A stretch of 64,000 nucleotides of DNA, taken from positions 39,949,512-40,013,511 of the forward strand of contig OZ020306.1 of NCBI GenBank assembly GCA_963971305.1, read 5' to 3'. Shown in pieces: positions 22,901-31,308 of the stretch. Below the pieces are notes generated by a model. That model searched no databases, had not been told where the DNA came from, and saw only the letters and a list, made by a program, of their open reading frames with translations. The DNA is from Arcuatula senhousia. Its lineage: Eukaryota > Mollusca > Bivalvia > Mytilida > Mytilidae. The position numbers and the translations under genes are program-made. The first letter of the stretch is position 1. Each line of letters opens with the position of its first letter.

Positions 22901-23474
22901 AATGACTGATCCAACTCAGACAAAGTTTTAAAAGTTGTAAAAGGATTAACCTAACGCAATTTAAGTTGAATCAGTTGTAAGGCGTTTGACCCAACGCATA
23001 TTTAGTTGGAATAACTGATTAAGGACTGTACCAACCCAACATTAGTTAAAACAATTGTCAAATGTTTCACCCAACGCATTATAAGTTGGAACAACTGTAA
23101 AAGGACTGAACCAACTTAAATTATGTTGAATTAGTTGTTAAACGACTGAGACAACGAAAAAAAGTTGGGTAAGTCACTGTTGGACAGAAGCAAGTAAAAT
23201 ATGTTTAATGCAGTCGAAAGAAACTGCTGTCACAACCCTGCCAAATGCCAACAGTCTTTTTGTCAGTACTTTTCGGTTATTATTTTTGATTATCAGTTGC
23301 ATAACGCCTGACTATGGTACAGACAGTCGTTTATTTTGCCAGTAGTGATAATGCGAACGATGAAATGGCTTTCTGATAAACATCAAATCAAAGTAAATTT
23401 GTCAATAAAAAAAATACGAAATACTTACGCAAATAAGTTATTTGAAAAACAAACAGCACAGCCCATTGATTCAT
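4953..23474 (-). CDS. IgSF transmembrane receptor, gene A (13 coding exons, 749 aa)
   Basis: Spliced gene on the minus strand. Coding exons, 5' to 3': 23474-23429, 17836-17537, 11295-11008, 10586-10263, 9610-9314, 8531-8199, 8020-7712, 6972-6844, 6609-6591, 6346-6264, 5775-5760, 5387-5314, 4984-4953. They sum to 2,250 nt, one open frame. Domains: signal peptide 1-15, Ig 16-115, Ig 116-211, Ig 212-319, Ig 320-418, Ig 419-529, fibronectin III 530-632, transmembrane helix about 644-668, cytoplasmic tail to 749. Almost all introns are phase 1, the usual pattern of shuffled Ig/FN3 exons. Tail tyrosines lie in HYVDV (691), EYEEL (717), NVYSQV (729) and FYSNQ (746). Closest known class by architecture is nephrin/kirrel-like IgSF adhesion receptors; ligand and role are unknown. 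The first AATAAA on the gene strand after the stop is at 4,472-4,467, a possible polyadenylation signal. Gene B is a close paralogue. Confidence 0.85.
5314..5387 (-). CDS. Gene A exon 12: tail exon with EYEEL and NVYSQV
   Basis: 74 nt, phase 2 to 1. Encodes SEYEELGMRDQPNVYSQVVN and a few more residues. Nine bases shorter than in gene B. YEEL resembles the Src-family SH2 ligand pYEEI; YSQV fits YxxV/YxxPhi, as in several vertebrate immunoreceptor tails (family knowledge, not shown here). Confidence 0.8.
5760..5775 (-). CDS. Gene A exon 11: 16-nt micro-exon
   Basis: Acceptor TTTTTCAG, 16 nt, donor GTAATA. Encodes DINTT plus two bases of Ser (phase 1 to 2). Identified by the same 16-nt exon in gene B (33,271-33,286) and two in gene C (60,893-60,908; 59,561-59,576). 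Confidence 0.7.
6264..6346 (-). CDS. Gene A exon 10: tail exon with HYVDV
   Basis: 83 nt, phase 2 to 1. Encodes RNEIDEIQHYVDVSGDSKS and more. The tyrosine fits YxxV. The donor after CAG is weak (GTTTCT); reading on into the intron would meet a stop within two codons. Paralogues: 33,678-33,760 and 61,786-61,865. Confidence 0.75.
6591..6609 (-). CDS. Gene A exon 9: 19-nt micro-exon
   Basis: Acceptor TTCTCTTCCAG, 19 nt, donor GTAAGT. Enters in phase 1 and leaves in phase 2, so skipping it would break the frame. Encodes ANPQDK and most of an Arg. The position, length and phase are repeated in gene B (33,984-34,002) and gene C (62,311-62,329). Confidence 0.72.
6844..6972 (-). CDS. Gene A exon 8: transmembrane helix
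   Basis: 129 nt, phase 1-1. Encodes about 25 hydrophobic residues (AVAAVAGVLSTVILILLG and on to VLLW), followed by a basic stop-transfer stretch RLKTCK. Gene B exon 34,246-34,374 has the same length. The acceptor (ATTCAAG) has a poor pyrimidine tract. Confidence 0.8.
7712..8020 (-). CDS. Gene A exon 7: fibronectin type III domain
   Basis: 309 nt, phase 1-1. Starts PPDTPTNFSI, then VTVEWKPAFDGG, FVVQYR and LRMFAANKFSPSS: the FN3 B-strand Trp, C-strand Tyr and the final xxAxNxxGxS-like stretch. It is the only FN3 domain and lies next to the membrane. Confidence 0.87.
8199..8531 (-). CDS. Gene A exon 6: Ig-like domain without the cysteine pair
   Basis: 333 nt, phase 1-1. Fold suggested by LIWYKD (core Trp), LTIKSLQENDFTNY and ISNGVG, the usual end of an I-set domain, but both canonical cysteines are absent: VIVY stands where LxC is expected and NYTAR where YxC is expected. 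The paired exon in gene B lacks them too. Confidence 0.83.
9314..9610 (-). CDS. Gene A exon 5: Ig-like domain
   Basis: 297 nt, phase 1-1, acceptor TTTTCAG, donor GTGGGT. Cys in LEIQC and in the ETGVYIC motif; Trp in KPWEH. Paralogous to gene B exon 37,105-37,401, of equal length. Confidence 0.87.
9820..10190 (+). mobile_element. Penelope-like 3' tail in the intron between gene A exons 4 and 5
   Basis: Begins near GGCAGAGATCATGCGC (reverse transcriptase C-terminus remnant) and continues through TTGGTTTGTCATAGGGTG and the tail to GGATGCCCTTTTGGTAACTC. Gene B carries the matching fragment in the same intron (37,555-37,985), so the insertion is older than the gene duplication. Confidence 0.75.
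10263..10586 (-). CDS. Gene A exon 4: Ig-like domain
   Basis: 324 nt, phase 1-1, starting KPLPPTF. Cys in LVLTC and SITC, Trp in RIWLLG. Equal in length to gene B exon 38,033-38,356 and strongly similar along its whole length. Confidence 0.87.
11008..11295 (-). CDS. Gene A exon 3: Ig-like domain
   Basis: 288 nt, phase 1-1, acceptor CTTTCAG, donor GTAAGT. Cys pair in LRIRC and PVSC. The usual core Trp is not in its normal place (PKPNVIIQIG). Same length and junctions as the gene B exon at 39,362-39,649. Confidence 0.87.
12347..13926. mobile_element. Mollusc-type interspersed element with inverted ends, containing a nested insertion
   Basis: Left end reads CTGAATCGCTCACCTGAT, right end GGGTCAGGTGAGCTG, so the ends are inverted copies of CAGGTGAGC. 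The right part has the GGACGACGGACGCCGGACGC block common in bivalve repeats (recalled, not searched). A Penelope-like copy sits inside, 12,590-13,545. Confidence 0.6.
12590..13545 (-). mobile_element. Penelope-like retroelement, 5'-truncated copy
   Basis: Minus-strand reverse transcriptase from the MGTNCAPLLADLFLHSY motif through RYIDDVLS (catalytic YxDD) to SNIPSAPAYGVYVS, then TAA at 13,088, then the rest of the same frame from LIRYSRACGEY to STDVGLT. Followed by the conserved tail. The copy at 62,355 has the same stop at the same place. Begins abruptly at about 13,545. Confidence 0.82.
13930..14540. repeat. Intron block duplicated between genes A and B
   Basis: Shares CTAATGCTGATATTGATTTT-like, CCGTCATAT and CAACTCAAAAGGTATGTAAA-like stretches in the same order with 39,900-40,545, each about 2.6 kb and 0.25 kb upstream of the first non-V Ig exon. 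No domain signature in its ORFs. Best read as intron sequence copied with the gene. Confidence 0.6.
15180..15584. mobile_element. Foldback/MITE-like element rich in short palindromes
   Basis: Ends are inverted: AAAAACC...TTTATCGACCGTAAACTATAG at the left pairs with the reverse of ...ACGGTCGATAAAC...GGTTTTT at the right. The inside is a chain of TTTATC/GATAAA and AGTTTGCGG words. A second copy is at 16,115-16,482. Confidence 0.65.
16115..16482. mobile_element. Second copy of the palindrome-rich foldback element
   Basis: Aligns with most of 15,180-15,584 in the same orientation, including ACTTTATCAACGCAAAACAG and AACCCTAATTAGCAT. The outer left end is missing. About 150 bp of a further decayed piece lies at 15,600-15,700. 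Confidence 0.65.
16832..16866. repeat. Perfect 17-bp inverted repeat with 1-base centre
   Basis: ATTGCAATGTTCCAACT, one C, then its exact reverse complement. Flanks (CCCTTAAAT / ATTTAAAGGG) extend the pairing with mismatches. Could be the core of a small inverted-repeat element. Confidence 0.85.
17115..17190 (+). repeat. tRNA-like SINE head remnant
   Basis: Contains GTGGTTCGATCCTCGTCC, a good RNA polymerase III B box, about 40 bp after a degenerate A-box-like AAACGAGTCGGGC. No cloverleaf could be closed by eye, so it is not called as a tRNA gene. Confidence 0.35.
17537..17836 (-). CDS. Gene A exon 2: V-like Ig domain
   Basis: Acceptor TTTGTAG, donor GTAAGA, 300 nt, phase 1-1. Encodes a V-type Ig fold with a first Cys in TLEC, Trp in VTWRK and the DEGQYQC motif before the last strand. 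Gene B has two exons of this type; gene A has only this one. Confidence 0.87.
18100..18620 (-). pseudogene. L1/Tx1-like LINE, C-terminal ORF2 fragment
   Basis: In one minus-strand frame, with two stops: LLESNLFGNSQLKFNGKELF, KVKDIWDN, DWISQYSRPKKAFCKDYVNL, then IQFFYKNDPIPNCQAKWDAT and LNWD. This is the order seen after the polymerase of L1/Tx1-class elements. A second piece lies inverted at 20,255-20,490. Confidence 0.6.
18600..18794. repeat. 97-bp tandem duplication
   Basis: Two adjacent copies of a block from TTTTCGTCTAGCCCC to AAGATCGGGGATTG, one base differing (GGTTTTAG / GGTTCTAG). Adjoins the LINE fragment. Confidence 0.92.
19247..19756 (-). CDS. hAT-like element protein, N-terminal zinc-finger part
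   Basis: 169-codon ORF inside intron 1 of gene A. Near its end, AKYETLYHWLYYSNSKAGFL followed by CKYCEMF and then GTHPTRQFDR fits the TTF-type zinc finger at the front of hAT-derived transposases and their ZMYM-like relatives: a Trp-Leu-hydrophobic-Tyr stretch, CxxC, and a downstream His region. The dimerisation/catalytic part is absent. N-terminal 100 residues are polar and unrecognised. Either a truncated transposon or one exon of it; probably not a host gene. Confidence 0.55.
   Translation of the reverse strand: MSHNCKYYTQKLTKRDAAGSFKIKELFAVSGAASQQSKIESKRVVTAILDVIIGNVVSTCSSLADIDKSGDRESNIETHPDSPKIRKLNDSQSDSPSISEIFIDQRKFYPAKYETLYHWLYYSNSKAGFLCKYCEMFSSSSSFTAKPFVTKGVQIGTHPTRQFDRKMIL
20255..20490 (+). 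pseudogene. L1/Tx1-like LINE fragment, inverted relative to 18,100-18,620
   Basis: ORF with QYSQECTTELELLESNLFGN and ISRFKKVKDIWDD, about 95% like the minus-strand copy by eye. Here the frame is open, so the other copy's stops are later changes. Confidence 0.6.
20503..20562 (+). repeat. Head fragment of the SINE-like element
   Basis: GTGCGAGGCCCGGGTGGCGA and CCGCAGCAGAGTCTAGCTTG match the start of the two fuller copies at 20,776 and 21,593. Confidence 0.65.
20776..21292 (+). mobile_element. SINE-like element, copy 1
   Basis: Same order of blocks as 21,593-22,083: GGCCCGCAGCAG, GTCAGGTC-rich section, CCATAGTGG, CACGTTAAAGAACCC, GGCTAAATTTTCC, a CATCATCATTTCATGTTCAT stretch, and an ending in AATAACTAACTAACC. 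More diverged than copy 2. GC content is far above the surroundings. Confidence 0.65.
21593..22083 (+). mobile_element. SINE-like element, copy 2
   Basis: Starts CCCGTGCGGGGCCCGGGTGG and ends GGGCGTAAAACACCAACTCA followed by CTCACTTACT, a short-motif tail typical of mollusc SINEs. ORFs read from it on both strands are by-products. No Pol III boxes were confidently placed. Confidence 0.65.
22780..23165. repeat. Minisatellite, period about 40 bp
   Basis: About nine diverged units of the form ACCCAACGCAT...TAGTTGGAACAACTGTAA; each has a small CCAAC/GTTGG dyad. Lies in intron 1 of gene A, 270-650 bp after the exon 1 donor. Confidence 0.8.
23429..23474 (-). CDS. Gene A exon 1: start codon and signal peptide
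   Basis: ATG at 23474-23472 opens a short hydrophobic leader (MNQWAVLFVFQITYL), then the donor GTAAGT after one base of the next codon (phase 1). The start is chosen because gene B has a near-identical exon at 55,172 with one residue different, followed by the same donor. It is too short for ORF tracks. Confidence 0.82.
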
Positions 23475-23690
23475 TTTAGAGTTTTAGGACAATACTTCCT
23501 TGTGAAGGTATATATACTAAAATCTATTTATATGCGATTTAAAACATGGTTGATCTTTAAGTATTCTCCATAACAAATAAATCGAAGTCGTTTTTAAAAC
23601 ATGTTTGAAGTGTGTGAAATGTGTGTGTCAGTTTTGTGTGAAGACGCATCACCAAATTTATGTGAAGTGTAGGGGCTTGTTTAGGGGTTG
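23475..23690 (-). promoter_or_regulatory. Candidate promoter and 5' UTR of gene A
   Basis: About 200 bp upstream of the start codon match the same region of gene B, while sequence further out does not. On the gene strand both hold TAGTATATATAC (TATA-like, 35 bp before the ATG) and ACAAGGAAGTATT, which contains an ETS-type GGAAGT core. If the TATA motif is used, the 5' UTR is very short. Function is inferred from conservation only. Confidence 0.4.
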
Positions 23691-25499
23691 GGGGTCTCAA
23701 TATCCCATATCCCTAAATATCCATTATCCCTTTAACGAAATCCGCAAATTTCCCTTTGAATAATTTTCTATAATATCCCATATCCCTGTAATTTTTCAAA
23801 AATATCCCAATAAATCAATAATTTTCAAAACCAATAAAAATGTGTCAAAAACATAAATCAGTTTTAAGGTATATTGTTTAAATGCTCTCAATCTTAGTAA
23901 CTATATTTTACAATGAAGACATAGAATTATATTAATAAATTCATGATAGTTTACTGTATATCAGAAATAAATTTTCACTTATTTCCAACCCTTAATCCGT
24001 ATAAACACTTTTACTCAAATATATGTTCAAAGACCATGTAATATGGTGCCATGTCTTGGCGTCAGTCGTAAGCTTTGTATGTCCTAGTCAACAAAGTCTC
24101 TATTGGGTAAAAATTAAAAGTTAAACATTCTTTTTGGCTTACAGCATGGCATGATCATCATTGCAGATAAAGTTGATTCAATGTTATGTACTTGCATTAT
24201 AGATTAAAAATATTGCAGTTTGATGCCCCATTTGGCTCTAATAACATATTTTAGAGACATTAATATAAAATAATTACATGTATAAGTTTCCCGGGTAAGT
24301 TTCATCAAAGATCAAATGAGTAACCCCGAAACCTGAGAGCATGTATGGGAACTCAAATGGTAAAAAATAAAAACTAATCCTTCTTTAAAATTATTTTTGT
24401 AATTAAACGAAACAGAAAATGAGGAGTGAGTCTTTGGCTGAGTTTGGCGATTTTTTGTACAAGGTAGTATCAGAGAGCAGGGCATTGCACACAATCGTTA
24501 CAGACCCTAACTCCTTATAAAGCACCTTAACAATGGGGTTTGACCAAAAACGAAGAATATGCATGGTGAATGTATATACAAATATGAGATTTTAAACGAT
24601 AAAATATCATCGGAAACCATATTTAGTTTGTTTCTAAGCTCTAATCCTAATATAAAATAAGCATTGTACGGTGAGAATATTTTTTTAGTAAAACAGAATT
24701 TTGTCTACGTCATTAATTTTGACATCACAATTATGAAATTGAAAAAGGATGAAATAAGTGTTTGTTCACCATAAGCCCCAAAACAGCAAGATCATAAACA
24801 ATTTTTTATATTGGTATTAAAATGCAAGGAAAATCCCTCGGCCATGAAACGATTTAACAAACACGCGCACTGAAATCGAGTCAATGAATTTGTCCCAAAA
24901 AAGCGAACTGTATACGTGCAAATGACATTAAAACAAACAGAAGTCTTTACATGTAAATACTCACGTAAAACTAAAATTTGTAGAAATATCAAACAAATCA
25001 TATTCGTGTCTGCAAAATCTCTGCCGTGTTACTTTTATAGCTTTTATGATTTAAATAACGATATGTAAATAAAGCATTTGAATACCACATAGATTTATTT
25101 TTAATACAAGACTTGAACTATTAAAAACTTCCTAGTTTATGTAGTTAAGTTACTTAATAAAGAATACATTAAGATCGTGAATTTGGTTAGACAAATAAAA
25201 CGGGCGTTGTTTATAACTCTTGTTTAGATCATGTTTTCAGCCGAAAAAAAATATAAATATGAGTATGATTACGACTATGATAGTTTCCAAATAAGTATAC
25301 AAGAACGGTAAATAGTTAAGCGATAAATATGCTTTGAAAAAAAAACCATTAACTTATTTTAGGTTTTTACTTATCTTTTATTATATACATGTACAATATA
25401 AAATCACATTTTAAGCTAATGAAATCAGGTTCGAAATGACCTTGTCCTGGTACAAGGGTTTTGATAGAAATTGTGCATCATAAAATCTGCTATTCTTCT

Positions 25500-25885
25500 T
25501 TTGTTAGATAAAATCCAAATACCACATGTGGGTATAAAACGGTTAACTTGGTTATGTTGTATATCGACATTACAAGAAGTAACCTCTCATCAGCAGCATT
25601 TGAATCAAAGCATTAGAAGATTAAAAACCAAAAGCATTGAAAGAAAAGTACTCAAAACATAAGTTCGAAAAGGGAAACCAAAACCAGCACCGACGATATC
25701 GACCATGTTCAGTACAAGGAAAGAAACCTGGTGTTTAAAAAAATGAGTTTTTCACCGGAAATTTCAATGACAAAAACATATTATAAATTTATTGGTAAAT
25801 TCGTGTCAGACAATTTTGATGACCAGGCTTGTGATGATCCTTGGGAACCTTTGGTACACCAGCAGCGGTTATCGACCGAGTAGTT
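25500..25885. repeat. Diverged single unit of the 389-bp repeat
   Basis: Shares CCTCTCATCAGCAGCATTTG, GATATCGACCATGT, ACAAGGAAAGAAACCTGGTG and ACCAGCAGCGGTTATCG with the array at 896-2,046, in the same order and orientation. Confidence 0.85.
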
Positions 25886-28224
25886 ACCAAAAGTAAAGGT
25901 AAGTCATTATCTCCGTAAAACACATTAATAGTTGATGGGGGATTAATAACTGATATTTAGCTTTTAACACATTCATACATCATGTACATGGTCTTCAAGT
26001 TAAGCACACGCTTCATACCTGCTGGTAAGACACTAATCATTCCCTTCAGCACGATCCATCAATCTGCTTCTGTAAGCAAGAGCCCGCATTTTTTTCGGTT
26101 GAATTGTCACTCCTTTTGGGAAGGCTTGGAATGACGTTAAAATCATAACGCAAAAATATATCATAAATATTTATTTTAAACAAAACATACAAAAAGGCCT
26201 TTAATGAATGCGAATGAAGGAACAGTTTTTTTGGTACATGAAATCTATTTTGCATAAGTGTGTCTCAATTCATTAGATGGATCATTGGTTTTCAAAATAT
26301 CAATACATTTCTAATACAAAAAAAAACACAATTTAAAATCTGATAAGTGTCCTAATCATGTTAATGTTAAAAAGACAAAATTAGATCCCTAATATATAAT
26401 ATGGTAAATTCATTAAAATGTATTTTAGTCGTGCCGTACCGAAATAATCACGTTTCATGCAACTAGAAAGGGCTCCAGCTAATACCAAGTCAACGCAACT
26501 TTTTTTTCATAAATGTGGTATTTCTTTCTGCCTTGCTTTTCTTTTGACATGATCATGTAAAACATCCAAATAACGCAGTTTAATTTAAGTACTCACATAT
26601 ACAAAGTGTGGCCTTAATATTTCTACTTTTCTTCGCTTTAAAATAGTGCGTATCTACTTAAACTTACAACAAATCGATTGAAAATTTCTAAGAACAAAAT
26701 ATATAAGAAACTGTTACATTTTCATGATCAATTTTACAAAAGTATTGGTAATATATTCAAATTCAAATTTTCATCAAGAATCTTGATGGAATTCATACAA
26801 GCCTGTAGCAGTGGAATAATCCTGACCTATTTTTATAGGGAAGAATAAGCCTACTAAGAAGGAGTTTGTGTTACATGTACTAAGATAGAACAAAGGACAG
26901 GTAAAATAACATAAACTGGCTAAGCTTGTAAATCAGCAACTATGACACAAGGACAATCCAAATGATTTAGGATCATCAGAATTTTTCCAAAGACTCCTGG
27001 CCTAGGACAACCAGATATAGATATGCCGAAGCTGGTTTTGGGCCTTACTTTCCCTCTATCAATGATCGTTAACAAAGAACAAGAAAAATTTAAAGTGTTG
27101 TGTTGGATTTAAAAGCGATATATCATTTTTTTACATCAATTGATCAATGATTCTCAGAGCTGTTGGTAGCACCGAGTGTTTTATAGAGAGTTCCTGTACC
27201 GTTCGTTCCCCCCTTTTATATCTGCCTGTTCTTAGCCAAGAGTCGTTGACAAAGCTTTGGTTTGTATTTGTTTTTTATGTTTTCTGTTCTTCGTTTAAGA
27301 AGGGTGTCTATCTTTGACCATTTTAGGACTGGATTTGAATAATATGCATTATATGTAGACATTGGACCGATTGCAGAACTGCAAGTAGAGCCTTTTGACC
27401 ACGTTGACGATCCTTCATTGTTGTTTTTCTAAATAACCGATTGTTATGTGAGCTGTGTTGCATTAGAATTATTCCTCATTTCATCATTTTCTAGCATACA
27501 ATTTAAAAATCAATTCCATAAACGTTCAAATCAACAAGATTAACCATGCCAGTAGGCAAAAGAAATCAAAGCTTCGACAATTCATTTTGCCAACCACGCA
27601 GTTCAGCGAATAGTCTAACCTCACTTTGTCCACCCGTAACGTATGAGATATTAAACCTTTATGTTACAGAAAAACAACCCGTCAACATCTGCTAACGAGG
27701 AATCGGGTCATGGGCAACCTCTTTACGAAAAGGCTTGTTTTTTATCTACAAATATGCAAAGTTGTGTGTACCTTTTTTTCATTCAAAGTCATATCTTTAA
27801 GCAAGATAAATCTTTTATTAAGACTATTGTTAAGGTAACATTTTAAAAGGTGGATTAAGGAGGAAAACCCAACCTTAAATGACAACGGACATAAAGATGC
27901 TATGTTTACCCTCAAAACACCCCCTTATTATTTCAAAAAACCATCGAACGATAAAATGACTGGACAAATAATACTGCTTTATTAACTGGAGCCCGAACTG
28001 TAAAACTAAATTATAAATACGTATTCCAAAATAATGTTTAATTACCTTGCAAAGATTGAGGCGTCCTCTTTCATGCCTTTTGTGACCACATCACAGTTAG
28101 ATATCCATTTTACATTGGGTAGGGTGTGAATGTAACTAACTTATATTCTAATTAATTGAGTTTAATTTACAAGTGATTTAAACTTGGCATGTTCTAAGCC
28201 AGGAATTTTTGTCAATGCATTTGA

Positions 28225-28470
28225 TTGTCAATGTCATCTTTAGGTTTATTGTTCTATGTCCAAGAAATGGGTAGTTCATTATTAATTTTAGAACTGGTAT
28301 TGAATCTTGTGTATTCAATTTTTAACTTGGGCTAATGCAATTCGACAAGCAACAAATCTGGTCCTGTTGAAGGTTGCTGGCTGTTTTCCATTGTGATTTT
28401 TATAATTTCCCTTTGTGTACGTTGGTTGTGTTGTTACACTAATTTCAGATCTCATTATCGTCTAACTAGA
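28225..28470. repeat. Interspersed repeat, copy 1
   Basis: Common core GGCTGTTTTCCATTGTGATT, then a GTTGGTTGTGT block and CATTATCGTCT. Recurs at 31,405 and 42,750. Confidence 0.65.
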
Positions 28471-31273
28471 TTTACCATAAATCCATAATAATATGTAAAG
28501 TAACTTATTTTAGATGATTAATTTTAAGCCTGTTGAAGCTTTATTTTCTTTTTTATAGTTTTTAGCATGACGTGTTGCGTCTTCTTCAAGTTCTTTACTC
28601 GATTAATTTTAAGCTTTCAATAAAGCTGTAAGTATTTTTTCCAGATTAATTTTAATCATTTTGCAGTTGTAAAGTTTTGTCGGACTAATTCAAAATCCAA
28701 TAAATGTAGACTTTTTGTGGTCAATGTAAAACATGATGTACTGATGAAAGTTTTTCAGGTGTGAAATTGCCGTTAATAATATCCAGACACTGTTTAAGTC
28801 CATCGGCGAGGATCTGAATGAATGATTATGTACAATGTACGATAGTTTCACATGCTATTGACTCTGGGTGTAAGTTTTGTGTCTTATGGTGATCCTTATA
28901 ATAATCACACAAAAACTTCAATACAGGAAACTGTCACACCTCTCCAAGTAAAGGCGAGACAATGCTTAATTGTTAAGAAATAAATACGACCTTCTTACCT
29001 ACTTAGAAGGAATGTTTATTTGAGACCTAGCCTTTGATCATCATAATAAGAAGTTTCATAGTCCATCATTATACAAAAAAAGGAAGCAATGCGACCTTAT
29101 TTAAAGAAAATTATTCTGCAGGGTTCGAGTCATTTTACATGTTTTAATCAAACACCTGGTTGTAGAAGGTTCGGTAAGATGCATCATTTCATATCTCTTA
29201 TGTGCTGGGTAATCTGTCTGCTGATCATCGTACAAATGACCCTTGAATAATCAGGGTCTTATGTTTAGACCTGCATAAACAAGTTATCAAGGTGGCCAGT
29301 AGAAGGAATATTAAGCAAATAAAAGATTTGAAATGTTGTGGTCTGATTAGCCAAGAAGTACAATATTCCTTCTAAACTACAGGAGACATTTCTTAGCACT
29401 TTTCAATCATTATTCGTTAATTCATCTTTTTATATGAATTTATTGATAAGACAAATAAACCTGAATGAATCGTGAGAATTTAATCTTCATTTTATTGTTC
29501 CTACAGCTGTGTAAAATTTATGCAAATCTCTTGTAGCATTCTCAAGTTTTCATCATGAAACAATTTGGAAAAGACGTTAAGATACCTAGGGTATCCCATA
29601 ATTAGTCGTCACTTCGTATGACTTGGTACATGTATGAAGATCAAAGCTGTTTTCATAACCACATTTTCCATAATGGACCTGCATTTTTTGTATTGTTAAT
29701 TCAGCAAAATACGGAAATGTAGTAAATATACAAAATAATTTAGTTTTCCATGCTTTATTTTCACTGCGCCTTTCATATATTTTCTCCTTATGTGTATTTT
29801 GTTATTTCGTATTTCGTTTTCCTTATTTAATTGAGAAAAAAAACGACTTATTGTTCCGTTGTAAACAGAACCCAATTAAGGAAAATGTTATCAATTATTA
29901 GTTTCTTAGGAAATAAGAAAGGCATTATCTACATGTGCATAGCATGCAATAGTCCTGACCATTATTTCACTTTGGGATAAGAGAAAAAAATATACAAAAT
30001 GTTGACCACTTTGGTCTTTCCTATACAGGGTTTATATTTTTCTGATGATAGATGTTGAATTTTCATAGCTTGGTTTAGTTGTTCACTTAATTGGTAGATG
30101 CTACTCGCTTTGTATTTTGTATATTATTTCAAGTTATGTTGGATAGATTTTTTTCCTTTTGAAGAGTAATAAGAATTTGACACTTTCGTAATCAAAATAC
30201 CACAATAATAACAATTGCAAGACAAACATTAGTATTTTCAGATTTTGAGAGGACTTATAATCCTAGCCCTTTTAAAAGTATTCGACAAATAGAGAATAAT
30301 AAATTGTAAGAGAAATGCTTTTTTAATTATTACTCGCATTTACCATGTTTCGAAATATATCTATTTATCCTGGATTTGAAAGCACTCTCTTGCGAGTATG
30401 GCATTTGGAGCGGCCCACATTGAGTCTACCCTTATCGAACTCAACAAATGTCTTAATTGTGCAAAAGGTATTGCTCTCGATTAACTGTACAACTTTTTTT
30501 CGTCACTTCTGAAGGACAAGCATCGTTCCTTTAGAGCAACCTCGCAAATGGTGTCAAGAGAGAAAAAGAAAGTCGGAAAATTGTTTCATGCAATTTCATT
30601 CCAGACAAGGATCCAACCACGAAAGAAAGTTATAATTGTTTGTATTAAATCAAAGTGTTGATAGGTTATTACAGAAACGATTTTTTTAAGCAAAACGCAG
30701 TTTCATATTTCGATTTGTTTATTTGTTATATGTACTATTTTAAACAAAATGACTGCAGATATTCTAAGATTTATTCTATGATTTGTAAAAGACATGTTTT
30801 GGTAATTTGTCTTTAATAGTTGTAAGAAATATGATTGAAAGCTCATTTACATATACATATGTATGGAAAGTAGATTGACTTCTCTGGGTTGAAAACACCA
30901 AATTATTGAGCATAATTTTGCTACCTCTCTTAGAGCTAATGCAATCGGTTTGTCATTACATTACTTTGAAGGTGCCATCAACTGATGTATCGACTTACTA
31001 TCAAATAAATATAATTTATGTACAAGAACAATCATTAACCACAAGCCAACATTTTAAAACACGGTAACTTTTAAGAGTAGCGTTAAAAAACCAAGCTATA
31101 TGTCATTTTAAAAGAAAAAAGTATCTAATCCCTCTTAGCTTATTAATAATTGATCTGGTTTCCAACGTTAGAGAATATATTAAAATTCGGTTTGTGTTCC
31201 ACACCAGTCATATCTGTCGGCATTAAAATACCATCCAATCGTACTTTCTTCGTTTTCCTGTTTTACGTATTCA

Positions 31274-31308
31274 TCATGCCTGGTTTGAATAAAAGTGGCT
31301 TTCGTCAT
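31274..31308 (-). CDS. Gene B exon 14: last coding exon, FYSNQA-stop
   Basis: Acceptor TTTCTAG, DDESHFYSNQA, TGA at 31276-31274. The YSNQ motif matches gene A. Confidence 0.82.

Larger units (their letters stand above)
23690..31270. other. Intergenic region between gene B (3' end) and gene A (5' end)
   Basis: AT-rich. Apart from the repeats listed separately (25,500-25,885 and 28,225-28,470), nothing with a coding signature was seen; the ORFs of 60-70 codons have no domain pattern. The part from 31,273 leftward should include the gene B 3' UTR. Confidence 0.55.
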
